Shown here piece by piece: positions 28,198 to 37,305 of a stretch of DNA of 64,000 nt. The first letter of the stretch is position 1; every line of letters begins with the position of its first letter. A program made the translations under genes and the position numbers. The notes under the pieces were generated by a model that saw only the letters and a program-made list of their open reading frames with translations, was not told the origin of the DNA and did no database searches. The stretch covers positions 124,001-188,000 of the forward strand of contig JAJQDI010000010.1 in assembly GCA_021202275.1 (NCBI GenBank). Direction: 5' to 3'. The DNA is from Bacteroides sp. Lineage in GTDB: Bacteria; Bacteroidota; Bacteroidia; Bacteroidales; Bacteroidaceae.

Positions 28198-29418
28198 CTA
28201 AAGATAAAACTGAACCAACGGGCGGTCTACTCCCAGGATGAGTGCCAATCCTTCCGCGGGTACACCGATCGAAGAAAGCACCATCGTCAGGATCACATAG
28301 CTTCCTCCGGGAATCGCGGGAGTACCGATGGAGGAGAGTGTAGTAAGAAGGATCACAGAAAGCAATTGTGCCCAGGTGAGTTCGATGCCCAGTACCTGAG
28401 CAATGAAAATCACAGCAATGGCCTGATAACAGCTTGTTCCGTCCATATTGATCGTCGTGCCTACAGGAAGTACAAAAGAGGCAACCTCGTTAGAGATACC
28501 CAGCTTTTGCTCCGTTACCTCCAGCGTCAGAGGCAGCGTAGCCGCACTGGAACTGGTAGTAAACGCAAGCAACTGGACCGGATAGATATTTTTAAGAAAG
28601 AACACAGGACGAAGCCGGCTGAAAAAGTGTACCAGCGCCGGGTAGAATAAAAAGATCAATATCAGCAAGGCAAAGACTACCGTACCCGCATATACTGCCA
28701 AAGCTCCGAAGACGGACACATTCCCTGAAAAATCGACCACCAGTGTGGTCATCAGAGCAAATACGCCGTATGGGGTAAACAGGATAATAAAATCCACCAT
28801 TCTCAGAATGATCTCATACAAACTGTCAACCAACCGAATCACAGGTGCTGTCTTCTCTCTGTCCAAGCTCAGGGCAGCAATACCGAACAACAGAGCAAAG
28901 AAGATCACTTGCAGCATACGGTTGTTGCTGGAGGCCGCATTCACAATATTATCCGGAATGATCTCATCCAGAAACGCCAGAGGTCCCCGCTCCTGGGTCA
29001 GTTCGGCTGCCGCGCGCTGCTGCTCTACCACCTCCTGATAGTTCTGCTGCATTCCGGCTGCCTCCTGCCGGTCAAAAAAACGTCCGGGACGTATGGTCAA
29101 CGCCAGAGTCACCCCAATGAGAATAGCAACGAACGTCGTACCCAGATAGATCACTACCGTTCGTAGTCCGATCTTTGAGAACCGGCTGATATCCTGAAGC
29201 CCTGTGACCCCTTTGAATAAAGAAAGAAAAACAAGAGGTACGGCAATCAGTTGCAGCAATTTGATAAAAACCCTTCCCCAGGGCTTCACCCACATAGCAA
29301 CAAACTCTTCCCCATTGAAAAACAGAGCAATCATACCAGCCAGTATCCCACCCAGCATGCCCAATAAGATCTGCAGGTACAGAGGAATTCTCTTCTTTTT
29401 TCTTTGTGTATCACCCAT
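28198..29418 (-). CDS. Dicarboxylate/glutamate:cation symporter, truncated at the C-terminus
   Basis: A 406-residue member of the DAACS (GltP/DctA) family. The re-entrant loop HP1 motif SSSAATLPLTLEV and the TM7 motif NMDGTSCYQAIAVIFIAQ are intact, as is HP2 (SSIGTPAIPGGSYVILTMVL in part). The protein then ends GVDRPLVQFYL. Family members continue with an aspartate-arginine-threonine and NVTGD segment of TM8 that binds substrate and sodium; none of it is present in any frame after 28230. The sequence right after the stop is repeat-like intergenic DNA, so the 3' end seems to have been replaced. Transport activity is doubtful. Confidence 0.85.
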   Translation of the reverse strand: MGDTQRKKKRIPLYLQILLGMLGGILAGMIALFFNGEEFVAMWVKPWGRVFIKLLQLIAVPLVFLSLFKGVTGLQDISRFSKIGLRTVVIYLGTTFVAILIGVTLALTIRPGRFFDRQEAAGMQQNYQEVVEQQRAAAELTQERGPLAFLDEIIPDNIVNAASSNNRMLQVIFFALLFGIAALSLDREKTAPVIRLVDSLYEIILRMVDFIILFTPYGVFALMTTLVVDFSGNVSVFGALAVYAGTVVFALLILIFLFYPALVHFFSRLRPVFFLKNIYPVQLLAFTTSSSAATLPLTLEVTEQKLGISNEVASFVLPVGTTINMDGTSCYQAIAVIFIAQVLGIELTWAQLLSVILLTTLSSIGTPAIPGGSYVILTMVLSSIGVPAEGLALILGVDRPLVQFYL

Positions 29419-29959
29419 GCGGTTTCCTGAATTGTTTATCTATTACATATTATCCGGTACATATTATCCGGGAAACAAAAGTAATCATTAATTAGTTCCG
29501 ATAAAAATTCTTCCGATAAACTAAGGAAATTTACTGCTTGTCGATGTACGGATTGACAATGTACAATCTGGAAATACAAAAACCTTCCCATATACCTTGC
29601 TGAAGATGAACAGCCACAGGTAGAGACGCACGGCGTGCACCAGGGTCCCGAACAAATGGTTAACGTTTAAGATCATATATTTTCTTTCCATTAGTTACAT
29701 CTGTTTTTTACCCGGAGGATTTCCACCTGCTGCATGTTCATGAGTTATGCAAAGAATAGTTATTCTCTCTACAAGCCCTTCGGGCTTTCCAGGGAAATGG
29801 GATCATTGGATGAAATGAATGACATTTGGATAGCTCCGTAAAGCTCAAAGTATTTTTCCGGACACCAGTGCATATTTGCGTCCCCACAGTGCAGGTCCAA
29901 CACATAGGGAGATATACATGACGATGTATATGTATGATAATGACTTGATCCGGCCCCCT
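29419..29959. other. 540-base gene-free spacer
   Basis: No supportable gene. It holds the repeat element at 29542-29640 and a short perfect hairpin AAGCCC-TTC-GGGCTT at 29774-29788. Neither flanking gene shows a convincing promoter here. Confidence 0.6.
29542..29640. repeat. Dispersed repeat family A, copy 1
   Basis: From CGATGTACGG to GGCGTGCAC. In reverse complement it matches 48806-48890: both carry CGATGTACG, ATCTGGAAATACAAA, ACC, and then GTAGAGACGCACGGCGTGC in that order. In this copy the palindromic core GTAGAGACGCACGGCGTGC loses its right arm after 29640. Confidence 0.7.
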
Positions 29960-30400
29960 TTAACTGGTTCTGCGTTGTTTAATAATGGTATAAGTGATCA
30001 CTCCCAGAATCACAAATTTACTCTTCTTTGAGACACGTATTAGCGAGTGTTCCGGATTGGAAGGGATCAATAGGAGCAGATCCGGTTGCAAGCAGAGTTT
30101 TTTCACCATAAATTCCCCATCACACAAACAGGCGATCAGATCTCCGTGCTGAGGCTTCATCTGTGTATCTATCACCAGAATGTCTCCTCTTCCTATATTC
30201 TCATCTTTAAAAAGATCGCAGATCACCTTACAATACAGCGTAGAACGGGAATTCTCCAGCAACTTTATATCGAGATCATTGCTGACTTTCATATACTTAT
30301 CTACCCAGGGAGGAAGCCCTGAATCGAAATCGGAAAGCGTATAGACTGCGATTTCCTCTATTCTTTCGTGAGACAGATATATGGATGGTTGTTGATTCAT
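29960..30400 (-). CDS. UmuD/LexA-fold (S24-like) protein lacking the catalytic serine
   Basis: A 146-residue protein with the S24 peptidase fold: GRGDILVIDTQMKPQHGDLIAC, GEFMVKKLCL, LLLIPSNPEH and FVILGVITYTI. In UmuD and LexA the nucleophile lies in a GDSM motif; here the aligned residues are C61-D62-L63-F64, so serine is replaced by leucine. The lysine (K100 or K101) is kept. Self-cleavage is therefore not expected. No umuC is adjacent, and there is no N-terminal helix-turn-helix. It may be a regulator or antagonist, or a remnant of an umuDC operon. Confidence 0.8.
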   Translation of the reverse strand: MNQQPSIYLSHERIEEIAVYTLSDFDSGLPPWVDKYMKVSNDLDIKLLENSRSTLYCKVICDLFKDENIGRGDILVIDTQMKPQHGDLIACLCDGEFMVKKLCLQPDLLLLIPSNPEHSLIRVSKKSKFVILGVITYTIIKQRRTS

Positions 30401-30574
30401 GTATATAATCCTGCTAATGTCTTTTTACAACAATCCACCCTATGATTTGATTACCTGTGACCAGGTTCTTTTGTTTTTTTATAAATTTTATATGCAAAAA
30501 CTCGTTGGTATATGTATGTACCTGATCCAGTTCCATACCTATACCAACGAAAAACTACACGAAAATATCCGGAA

Positions 30575-30877
30575 TCAATAATACAACGTATACGAATAGG
30601 TATTATTCGCGGAAGTCATAATAAACCCAGGCGCGGATGCCGGGCTGCCAGCCCTTTCCCATTCAGTTTTGCTCAAGGTAAAAGTTATCAGGTTGTTCAC
30701 TACAGTTACATCTGTGGCTGCTATGGGAAAAGTCACATAATTGCTATTCGGTACTGTACCATAGCTCGCGGGAACATGGATCGTAGCCTTGCCGGTTTCC
30801 CCCGACCAGACCACATAAGAAGTGAAATCGGCGTTTATTCCTTCGGTCGCAGAGATCTGTTCCGGGTCAATCTTCAC
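30575..30877 (-). CDS. Hypothetical protein or gene fragment
   Basis: A 100-residue frame starting at GTG 30877 and open upstream for 12 more codons to a stop, without an ATG. Composition is Thr/Val/Asn-rich and beta-strand-like (TIHVPASYGTVPNSNYVTFP, VNNLITFTLSKTEWERAG), as in an extracellular beta domain. No signal peptide, so it may be the C-terminal piece of a larger secreted protein. I do not recognise a family. The 170 bases before it to the UmuD-like gene show nothing. Confidence 0.35.
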   Translation of the reverse strand: MKIDPEQISATEGINADFTSYVVWSGETGKATIHVPASYGTVPNSNYVTFPIAATDVTVVNNLITFTLSKTEWERAGSPASAPGFIMTSANNTYSYTLYY

Positions 30878-31123
30878 AAAAGAACTGACTATCAGGATAC
30901 CCCAGAATTCCTACAAATTTTTTGTGTTCATAAAGCAAATCATTTTTTTAATTATAAAATCTGTTTTCCATAAAAAAGCAAGACATAAATATACAGTAAA
31001 ATTTAACTTATTTCAACCTTTTCATTCACTAAATAAAAATAAAACACATTGCAGATTTCTCTATATTAGGAATCACCACAAATTATTTATTCTATGAAAA
31101 ACGGGTATAAAAATAGTTTTCAG

Positions 31124-31131
31124 TAGCTTTG
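31124..31131 (+). promoter_or_regulatory. -7 box upstream of a lipoprotein gene
   Basis: TAGCTTTG fits TAnnTTTG and lies 25 bases before the ATG at 31156. No clear -33 TTG. Confidence 0.45.
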
Positions 31132-31155
31132 TAGTCCATACATAAAGAGTCAGTT

Positions 31156-31677
31156 ATGAAAAACAGCATTATCCTCCTTCTGTACATATCCTTATTCCTG
31201 TTTTCTTCGTGTGCAGACTCTCCGAAAGACACTGCGAAAGCCCTGGAAGTAGCAGAAAGCTATATGAACCGTCATTTGGTTCCGCTTATCCCCGGTTCCA
31301 CAGTAGTGGATACCTACCCTTTGCAGATAGGAGAGCCTGTACAGTGCATAGGCAACAACGACAGATACTTAGTCAGAAGCTCCTACCTGACACAAAAACA
31401 CTCTTTACGCACAGAAGAAATGAAGCACGGAAAGCCCCGGGGAATAGGTAAGACCATAGAACTTTTGCTTCTGGAAAGCGTGAACGATGCCATTGGCAAG
31501 ACATACGATACGAACGACACATTCTTCTATCTGGTGAAAGGAGCCTTACGCACCGGAGACTGGGAGTATATCCGCTACGATCTTATTCTGGACGAAGAGT
31601 TCACGATATTGAATGAGATAGACTGGAAAGCCATCCGCGAAAAAGCAGAAGAATGGCAGGCTGTCTCTGATCGGTAA
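31156..31677 (+). CDS. Small lipoprotein of unknown function
   Basis: A 173-residue protein with a lipoprotein signal (MKNSIILLLYISLFLFSSCAD, lipidated Cys about residue 19). The mature part is mixed alpha/beta with LLLLESVNDAIGKTYDTNDT and a C-terminal acidic helix. I do not recognise the family. It is followed after 165 bases by a second lipoprotein-like gene on the same strand. Confidence 0.75.
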   Translation: MKNSIILLLYISLFLFSSCADSPKDTAKALEVAESYMNRHLVPLIPGSTVVDTYPLQIGEPVQCIGNNDRYLVRSSYLTQKHSLRTEEMKHGKPRGIGKTIELLLLESVNDAIGKTYDTNDTFFYLVKGALRTGDWEYIRYDLILDEEFTILNEIDWKAIREKAEEWQAVSDR

Positions 31678-31842
31678 CACGGCAACAGGATCTTACTCCT
31701 ATCCGACCCGAACAGTTTTCCTATGATAAGCGGATAGTTCATGGAGTAGGCTGCTGTATAAAGAAAAATTAATCTTCTCCGGCATGAACGTCTTTCGTTG
31801 AGATTTGTTATATAATATATCAAAACTTAACATACACCCTCT

Positions 31843-33165
31843 ATGCACTCTCTTCATTCATCCGGAAAACACATGGCTGTTTTGTGCTGGCTGCTGCTTC
31901 TGTGTTCCTGTAGTCGGGCACAGCCCCTCACTACCGCATCGGTAGAGCAGCTGATCGGACAGCAAGACTGGTTCACCCTGCAAAAAGTATACGAAGAGCG
32001 GAAAGACTCCCTCTCTCCCTTCACCCGCGCCCTGGCACAGGCTTTTCTGAGTTCGGCGTTCAACCGGCCGGAGGCCATCGATCAACTCACGGAACTGGCT
32101 CAGCGCTACCCGTTCCGGTTAGGCTACGAAAACTCCATCGACCTTACCCTGAAGATCGCACTGGACCTGCACTCCCAACACCGCAACCGGGAAGCAGTAG
32201 CGGTGATGCGCGAACTGATTGCGGCCATCAGGCATGAGATCGATCCGGAGACACTCTCCTATTTCCAACGTTTGGAGAAGCAGTTTGCCCGGTTGTCGGG
32301 ATACAAACTCTACCACATCCAACGCCCGGCACAGGATACCGAACTGCCACTGGTCACCCGCCTGTTGCCACAAGACGGTTCTGCTTTTCTGTTCGCGGCC
32401 TCTCTGAATGGTACCCGCCAACAAGCCATGCTCGACACAGGAGCAGGTGCCAATTTCCTGTCTGCCGAACTGGCTGCCCGATATCCGCTGACCGTCATAG
32501 ACGACTCGGTGAGGGTAACAGGGGTACAGACCGACTTTGGAAAACTGGTACTGGCAGACAGCCTGCGCATCGGAGACATCCTATTCTGCAACGTCCCTTT
32601 CTATGTCATGGATATGAGTACCCGCCATCCCGAAGCGGATACATACCTGGAAAGCCTGGACCTGATCATCGGCCTGCCTCTTCTCCTGGCTTTGCAGGAG
32701 GTACAACTGGATTTCCGCAATCACCGGATACGCTTTCCGCATCAGCTTTCCGAAAGACCTATGCCCTACTCCAACCTCTGCATAGAGCAGGGATCTCTGC
32801 TGGTCGAACTTTCCGGACAGGGAGAGCGTCTGGTGATGCAGTTAGACTCCGGATCGGGCCTTAGTTCCCTTTCACACAACTACTTCTGGCGGCATCAGAA
32901 AGAGATCGAAGCCACAGGAATAGCCTCTGACACCTACATAGCGGGCATCGGAGGCATCCGCGAAATACCCATCTATTACCTCTCCGACTTCCCCTTCGCC
33001 ATCAACGGCAACGAAAAAAGACTTTCACACATCGTGGTAGAAACAGAAGAGTCCGGCGTCTCCTACGAAGACGGAATGTTCGGAGCCGATATGTTCTCCG
33101 CCTTCGGAAATCTGACGATCAATCTCAAAGATATGTTCGTAGAAACGGAAAAACGTGCAGATTGA
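31843..33165 (+). CDS. Secreted two-lobed retropepsin-like aspartyl protease
   Basis: A 440-residue protein with a lipoprotein or signal-peptide start (CWLLLLCSCSRAQ, from a second Met at residue 11). Residues about 35-150 are helical, TPR-like. Two aspartyl-protease half-sites follow: MLDTGAGANFLS with D198-T199-G200, and MQLDSGSGLSSLS with D335-S336-G337, each followed by hydrophobic-Gly strings (DLIIGLPLLLAL and EDGMFGADMFSAFGNLTINL). Two lobes in one chain recall a pepsin-like arrangement built from the clan AA protease fold seen in Bacteroidetes. Substrate unknown. Alternatively the second lobe serves as a structural partner only. Confidence 0.8.
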   Translation: MHSLHSSGKHMAVLCWLLLLCSCSRAQPLTTASVEQLIGQQDWFTLQKVYEERKDSLSPFTRALAQAFLSSAFNRPEAIDQLTELAQRYPFRLGYENSIDLTLKIALDLHSQHRNREAVAVMRELIAAIRHEIDPETLSYFQRLEKQFARLSGYKLYHIQRPAQDTELPLVTRLLPQDGSAFLFAASLNGTRQQAMLDTGAGANFLSAELAARYPLTVIDDSVRVTGVQTDFGKLVLADSLRIGDILFCNVPFYVMDMSTRHPEADTYLESLDLIIGLPLLLALQEVQLDFRNHRIRFPHQLSERPMPYSNLCIEQGSLLVELSGQGERLVMQLDSGSGLSSLSHNYFWRHQKEIEATGIASDTYIAGIGGIREIPIYYLSDFPFAINGNEKRLSHIVVETEESGVSYEDGMFGADMFSAFGNLTINLKDMFVETEKRAD

Positions 33166-33348
33166 TGGGCTATCAATTTACGTTCCGGAGCCGATCCTCT
33201 GCTCTCAGGCAGACATCGCAAAGTGAGTGATTCGCCGTATGTAGTCAATCATTTTTAACAAAGCACAATCATTTGTAGTGCAATCAGTTACTTCCATTTT
33301 ATCTACTAAAGGAATTGGTCAGAATTACAAAAAAAAGAGGATTTTTCG

Positions 33349-33356
33349 TATCTTTG
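33349..33356 (+). promoter_or_regulatory. -7 box upstream of a small gene
   Basis: TATCTTTG is a perfect TAnnTTTG, 32 bases before the ATG at 33388. A TTG lies at 33315-33317, too far (31 bases) to be a standard -33 box. Confidence 0.5.
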
Positions 33357-33387
33357 TATAGGCTCAAAAAGAGTTTGATCTATCCAT

Positions 33388-33675
33388 ATGAATGAGAAAA
33401 AGACGGTATTAAGTAGTCTGACCAAAGAAAATATACGGGACTTCTCCGAAGAGCAGATTTTTGAATTGGTCAGGTTTATACAGACAAAGATCCTCAGAGA
33501 AGAACGGGCGCCATACATCCATATTATTGACAGTGCGTTTAAGTTCCGCACCATCAGTTCCAGACGACGCGATCTGAAACAAGATCATCTTATGCTGTTG
33601 GGCTATATTTTTTTTAAAACTGACGACAAAAGCAAAATGATGACAGGCGTATTAAAAGCAAAAAGGCTCTATTGA
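33388..33675 (+). CDS. Small hypothetical protein
   Basis: A 95-residue, charged, helical protein without signal peptide (NEKKTVLSSLTKENIRDF, SEEQIFELVRFIQTKIL). The promoter box upstream and balanced composition support a real gene, but I recognise no family. It lies alone between the aspartyl protease gene and a gene-poor AT-rich stretch. Confidence 0.5.
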   Translation: MNEKKTVLSSLTKENIRDFSEEQIFELVRFIQTKILREERAPYIHIIDSAFKFRTISSRRRDLKQDHLMLLGYIFFKTDDKSKMMTGVLKAKRLY

Positions 33676-34406
33676 AATCTCAGTCTAAAGTATTTTCTAT
33701 TTCAGAAGACAGGTTCCACTCTTTATTCCCTGACCGATCATCAGGAAATTTCATACCGACTGTCTTTAAAACTCACCGGCTCTGTTCCCTGAATGTCAGG
33801 GATGTCTCCTATATAACCTCGAACAGGGCTGATGAATACCAGTACGGAAAAGAAATTCAGGATATACCTTCATTCGTGCACATTTGGTTCAGGTTCTCTT
33901 CCGGAGCATACCTGGCAGCGGCTATCCGCTGCCCCATGCGGAATAGGCTTTAGCCGTCATCTTCGTCCTTGTAGAGATCTTGGATGATGTGGAGAAATGA
34001 ATGATCGCTTCTAACCTAGGCAGACTGCAACTCTATGATAAGCAATCTCATGAACTGATCGGAAATCTGTATTAAAAGTAACTCCATGTCAACCTGAGAA
34101 AATATTCCTTTCACGTTGCTGAACTTCACTTACCCTCATATATAATATAATCAAGATTCTAAGAGTATCACTAATAAGAAGACATCAAAAAAAGTACATT
34201 TAAAATGTCACTTAAGGAAAAAATCAGTATATTCATCGCCATAAATGATACAATGATATTTATGAGCATAAGAAACATTTTTTATACTTTGATGCATATA
34301 TTCTCGCATATTTGAGAAATACCAGTATGAAATGAGTGGATACTTATAAAATTTATAGATACTTGTTGTATCTGGATATTTAAATTTTATTATAATTCAA
34401 AAAACT
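33676..34406. other. Gene-free AT-rich stretch before the thioredoxin-like gene
   Basis: About 730 bases with no frame I can support. A 93-codon frame at 33672-33953 begins at TTG inside the previous stop and shows no recognisable domain. From about 34080 on the DNA becomes markedly AT-rich, a composition that persists to about 39.6 kb and suggests a different origin for the following region. Confidence 0.5.
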
Positions 34407-35577
34407 ATGACATTCAGATTTATTTATCTTTTTCTATTCTGTTCTTTTTTTTTGCTTGCAATTCTGTACCCTCTCACACCTTCCTATTAGATGTCTTCCT
34501 ATCAGAGGTGGAAGAAGGCGAAACAATTGAAATCGCCTATATCAAATGGAAGGACAATCAGTGGCAACGCATAGTCGATTCTACAAAAATCACTAATGGA
34601 AAGTTTTTTTCAAAGGCGAGATAGATGAGGTAACTGCAGCTAATTTGTATTTTTCCGATACATACATTCATATTTATATGGAACCCAAAAAGATGAAATT
34701 AGAAATAGACGGAAACAAGCCTTATGCCTATGTATTATCCGGAACAGAAACAGAAATAGAAAATAATGAGTTAAGAATTAAATTATGGAAAACAGATAGT
34801 ATCCGTTATAAAACCCTGAACAGAATTACCAGTCTGATCGAACAAATAAATACTTGCAAAGATGATATACAGATAAAAAGTCTATCTGACTATGTCAATC
34901 AGAGTATAGAAGAATTTGAAAATATTTGTAAGCAGACTGATAGTTTACGTCTGGAATTTATAATAGATCATCCTGATTATCAGATCACACCTAATCTGCT
35001 CCACTTACTTACCGAACGTGGATATTTCGACACATCTGAACTGGCAATATTATTTATGTCTTTACCACAGAAAATACAGTCCAGTACTATGGGGAGGCTT
35101 GCCAATAAACAGATAAAAAGAAAATCACAGGCCATGATAGGTACGCCAGCACCCGATTTTGATATAGACGATCCGGAAAAAAAGAGAGGAAAATTATCAG
35201 ATTACAAAAATAGGAACTATGTACTACTGGATTTCTGGGCCAGTTGGTGCGGACCTTGTCTGAAAGAAATTCCTAAACTGAAAGAACTGTATAACCAACA
35301 TACAATAAAAGGACTCACCATCATTGGCATATCTTTAGATGAAGACAAAGAAAGCTGGCAGAATGCAATAAACAATCATGGTCTGGATATATGGCCGCAG
35401 GTATTGAATACAGCACCTTCCGGAGAGCTTTTCAACGAAAAAGATCTATCTGAAACATACAATTTGGATACAGGTATTCCTTTTTATGTATTAATTGATA
35501 AGCAAGGAAAGGTAATCGCAAGATGGGAATGGATCGGCGAGGAACAAATAAATGAGTTGAAAGCTATTTTAAACTAA
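34407..35577 (+). pseudogene. TlpA-like thiol-disulfide oxidoreductase lipoprotein, two frameshifts
   Basis: Read through two homopolymers, this is one gene of about 389 codons: a lipoprotein signal (MTFRFIYLFLFCSFFFACNS after adding one T to the T9 run at 34445-34453), a DUF4369-like beta domain, a helical middle, and a C-terminal TlpA/AhpC thioredoxin domain with WASWCGPCLKEIPKL and the cis-proline GIPFYVLID. The second shift is at the T7 run 34604-34610. From 34611 to the stop the frame is intact. The domain order is typical of Bacteroidetes periplasmic thiol oxidoreductases. It may belong functionally to the disulfide-rich peptide cluster beyond the insertion element. Confidence 0.8.
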
Positions 35578-35694
35578 TAAGATATGTCAGAAGACAATAA
35601 CAATATGTATGATTCCGCATAAAATGCCCTTCTTTATTTGATATTTTTGTGTTTTCATACATTAAATGGAACCATGCATATAATATGAGTTTAA

Positions 35695-37050
35695 GGGACT
35701 ATCCCAAATTTTGTGTAAACAGTAAAACTTACAGGTAGTCGGATTTGGTCTTATACCTTAATCCGATTTTCAAATATAGTCAAAAACTGGTTAAATATCA
35801 TTCCCCAGTTCCAAATGGGTTGATACCATTTCTTTTCAATCTCTGCCATAGCCAGATATACCAACTTCTTCAGGGTATCATCATTAGGAAAGTTTGTTTT
35901 TGGTGTACTTTCTAATTTTCCCGTTCAGATTTTCTATAAGATTGGTGATACAAATGATCTTTCTGGTCTCTACAGGAAAATCACAGAACCAGGTTAATTC
36001 ATCCCAATTGTTTCTCCAGGATCGTATGGCATAAGGATATTTAGTACCCCATTTCTTTTCGAAGAGATCGAGTTCTGCCCCAGCGGCTTCTTTTGTAGGA
36101 GCATTTTAGATGTTCTTAAGATCAGCCAAGAACTCTTTTTTCTCTTTCCATACTACATACCGACAGGAGTTCCTGATCTGATGAACAACACAGATCTGGG
36201 TAGTAGAGTCAGAAAAGACACTTTTTATCGTATCTGTAAATCCATTTAGGTTATCGGTTACAGTAACTAATACATCTTCTACTCCCCGTGCTTTTAGATC
36301 AGTTAAAGCACCCATCCAGAAGGAAGCACTCTGAAATTTTACCAACCCACATACTCAGGACTTCTTTAAAACCATCCTTATTTAAACCTACGCATAGGTA
36401 GACGGTTTTATTTATCACTTTATCACTTTACCATTTTCCCTAGCCTTAAAGACAATCCCGCCCATCCAGTGGGTCATATATAACTATCTAAAGGACGATT
36501 CTGCCATTCTAATGCAGCCTGGATAACTTTACTGATAATGACGAAGATGGCAGAAGTGGATAGGTTAATCTTATAAATCTCGGCCATCTTAGGCTCAATA
36601 TCCGAAACCATCATACCCTTAATATATAAGGATATTACAAGCCGTTCGATAAACATACCACGACTTTGATGTTTAGGTATAATCACAGGCTCAAAGCTGC
36701 CTTCACGATCACGGGGAATATCAATCATTGACTCACCGTGTTGGGTCTGGATCTTCTTGGGATATTTACCATTACGGGAGTTGCCACTGTTATTACCGGA
36801 AACGGAATGCTTCTCATACACTAATTGAGCATCAAGTTCACCCTCAAGCATCTGCTCATACAGACGGGAGTGAAGGTCACGAAGAAAACTGTCAGCATCA
36901 TCAGTATTCTTAAACTGACGAATGAACTCTTTACGTAAAAATTCTTTAGGTATGTCCATAATAAAGCTTTTATCAAAGTTATACATAAATAAAAAACTGC
37001 AAGTTATAATACCACCAATTTTATATTTACACAAGATTCTAGACAGTGTT
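35695..37050 (-). mobile_element. IS256-family insertion sequence, inactive
   Basis: About 1.35 kb bounded by imperfect inverted repeats: 35695-35720 (GGGACTATCCCAAATTTTGT then GTAAAC) and, reversed, 37025-37050 sharing TTGTGTAAA plus scattered matches outward. It encloses one degraded transposase gene on the minus strand. It separates the thioredoxin-like gene from the C39/VKOR gene. I could not identify a target-site duplication with certainty. Confidence 0.75.
35751..36959 (-). pseudogene. IS256/mutator-family transposase, frameshifted
   Basis: From ATG 36959 (MDIPKEFLRKEFIRQFKN) the first 160 codons read as the N-terminal part of an IS256-type DDE transposase (GESMIDIPRDREGSFEPVII, HQSRGMFIERLVISLYIKG) and stop at 36474. 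A second frame at 36106-36345 holds DNLNGFTDTIKSVF and CVVHQIRNSCRYVVWK, around the second catalytic Asp and the conserved H-Q-RNS motif. Further fragments (TNLIENLNGKIRKYTKNKLSFP, then a C-terminus ending NRIKV) continue in other frames to 35751. At least three disruptions make it non-functional. Confidence 0.85.
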
Positions 37051-37305
37051 AAATAATAAAGTAAATCATTAAAAATTCCTTGTTTTCAGAGTAATAACAA
37101 TTTATTCCAAAATAATATATTTAACTTTACATTTCCCTCATATAATATTATCGTCTCTAAGATAGGATTTATACTCTTTTTTATGTAAGAATATAAATCC
37201 CATTTCATAATTACAAATTACATTTATTGAAAAATTATAAGTAAATATTTTGCTTATATTATTCTTTGTATATATCTTTACTACCACAAAAATCAAACTA
37301 AACTC
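37051..37305. other. AT-rich upstream region of the peptide cluster
   Basis: About 255 bases between the insertion element and the C39/VKOR gene, extremely AT-rich, with no gene. TTCTTTGTAT near 37261-37270 resembles part of a -7 box, but the match is weak. Confidence 0.4.

Noticed and set aside
33672..33953. 93-codon plus-strand frame after the small gene at 33388
   Set aside because: It starts at TTG inside the previous stop codon, has no recognisable domain and unusual composition; more likely non-coding.
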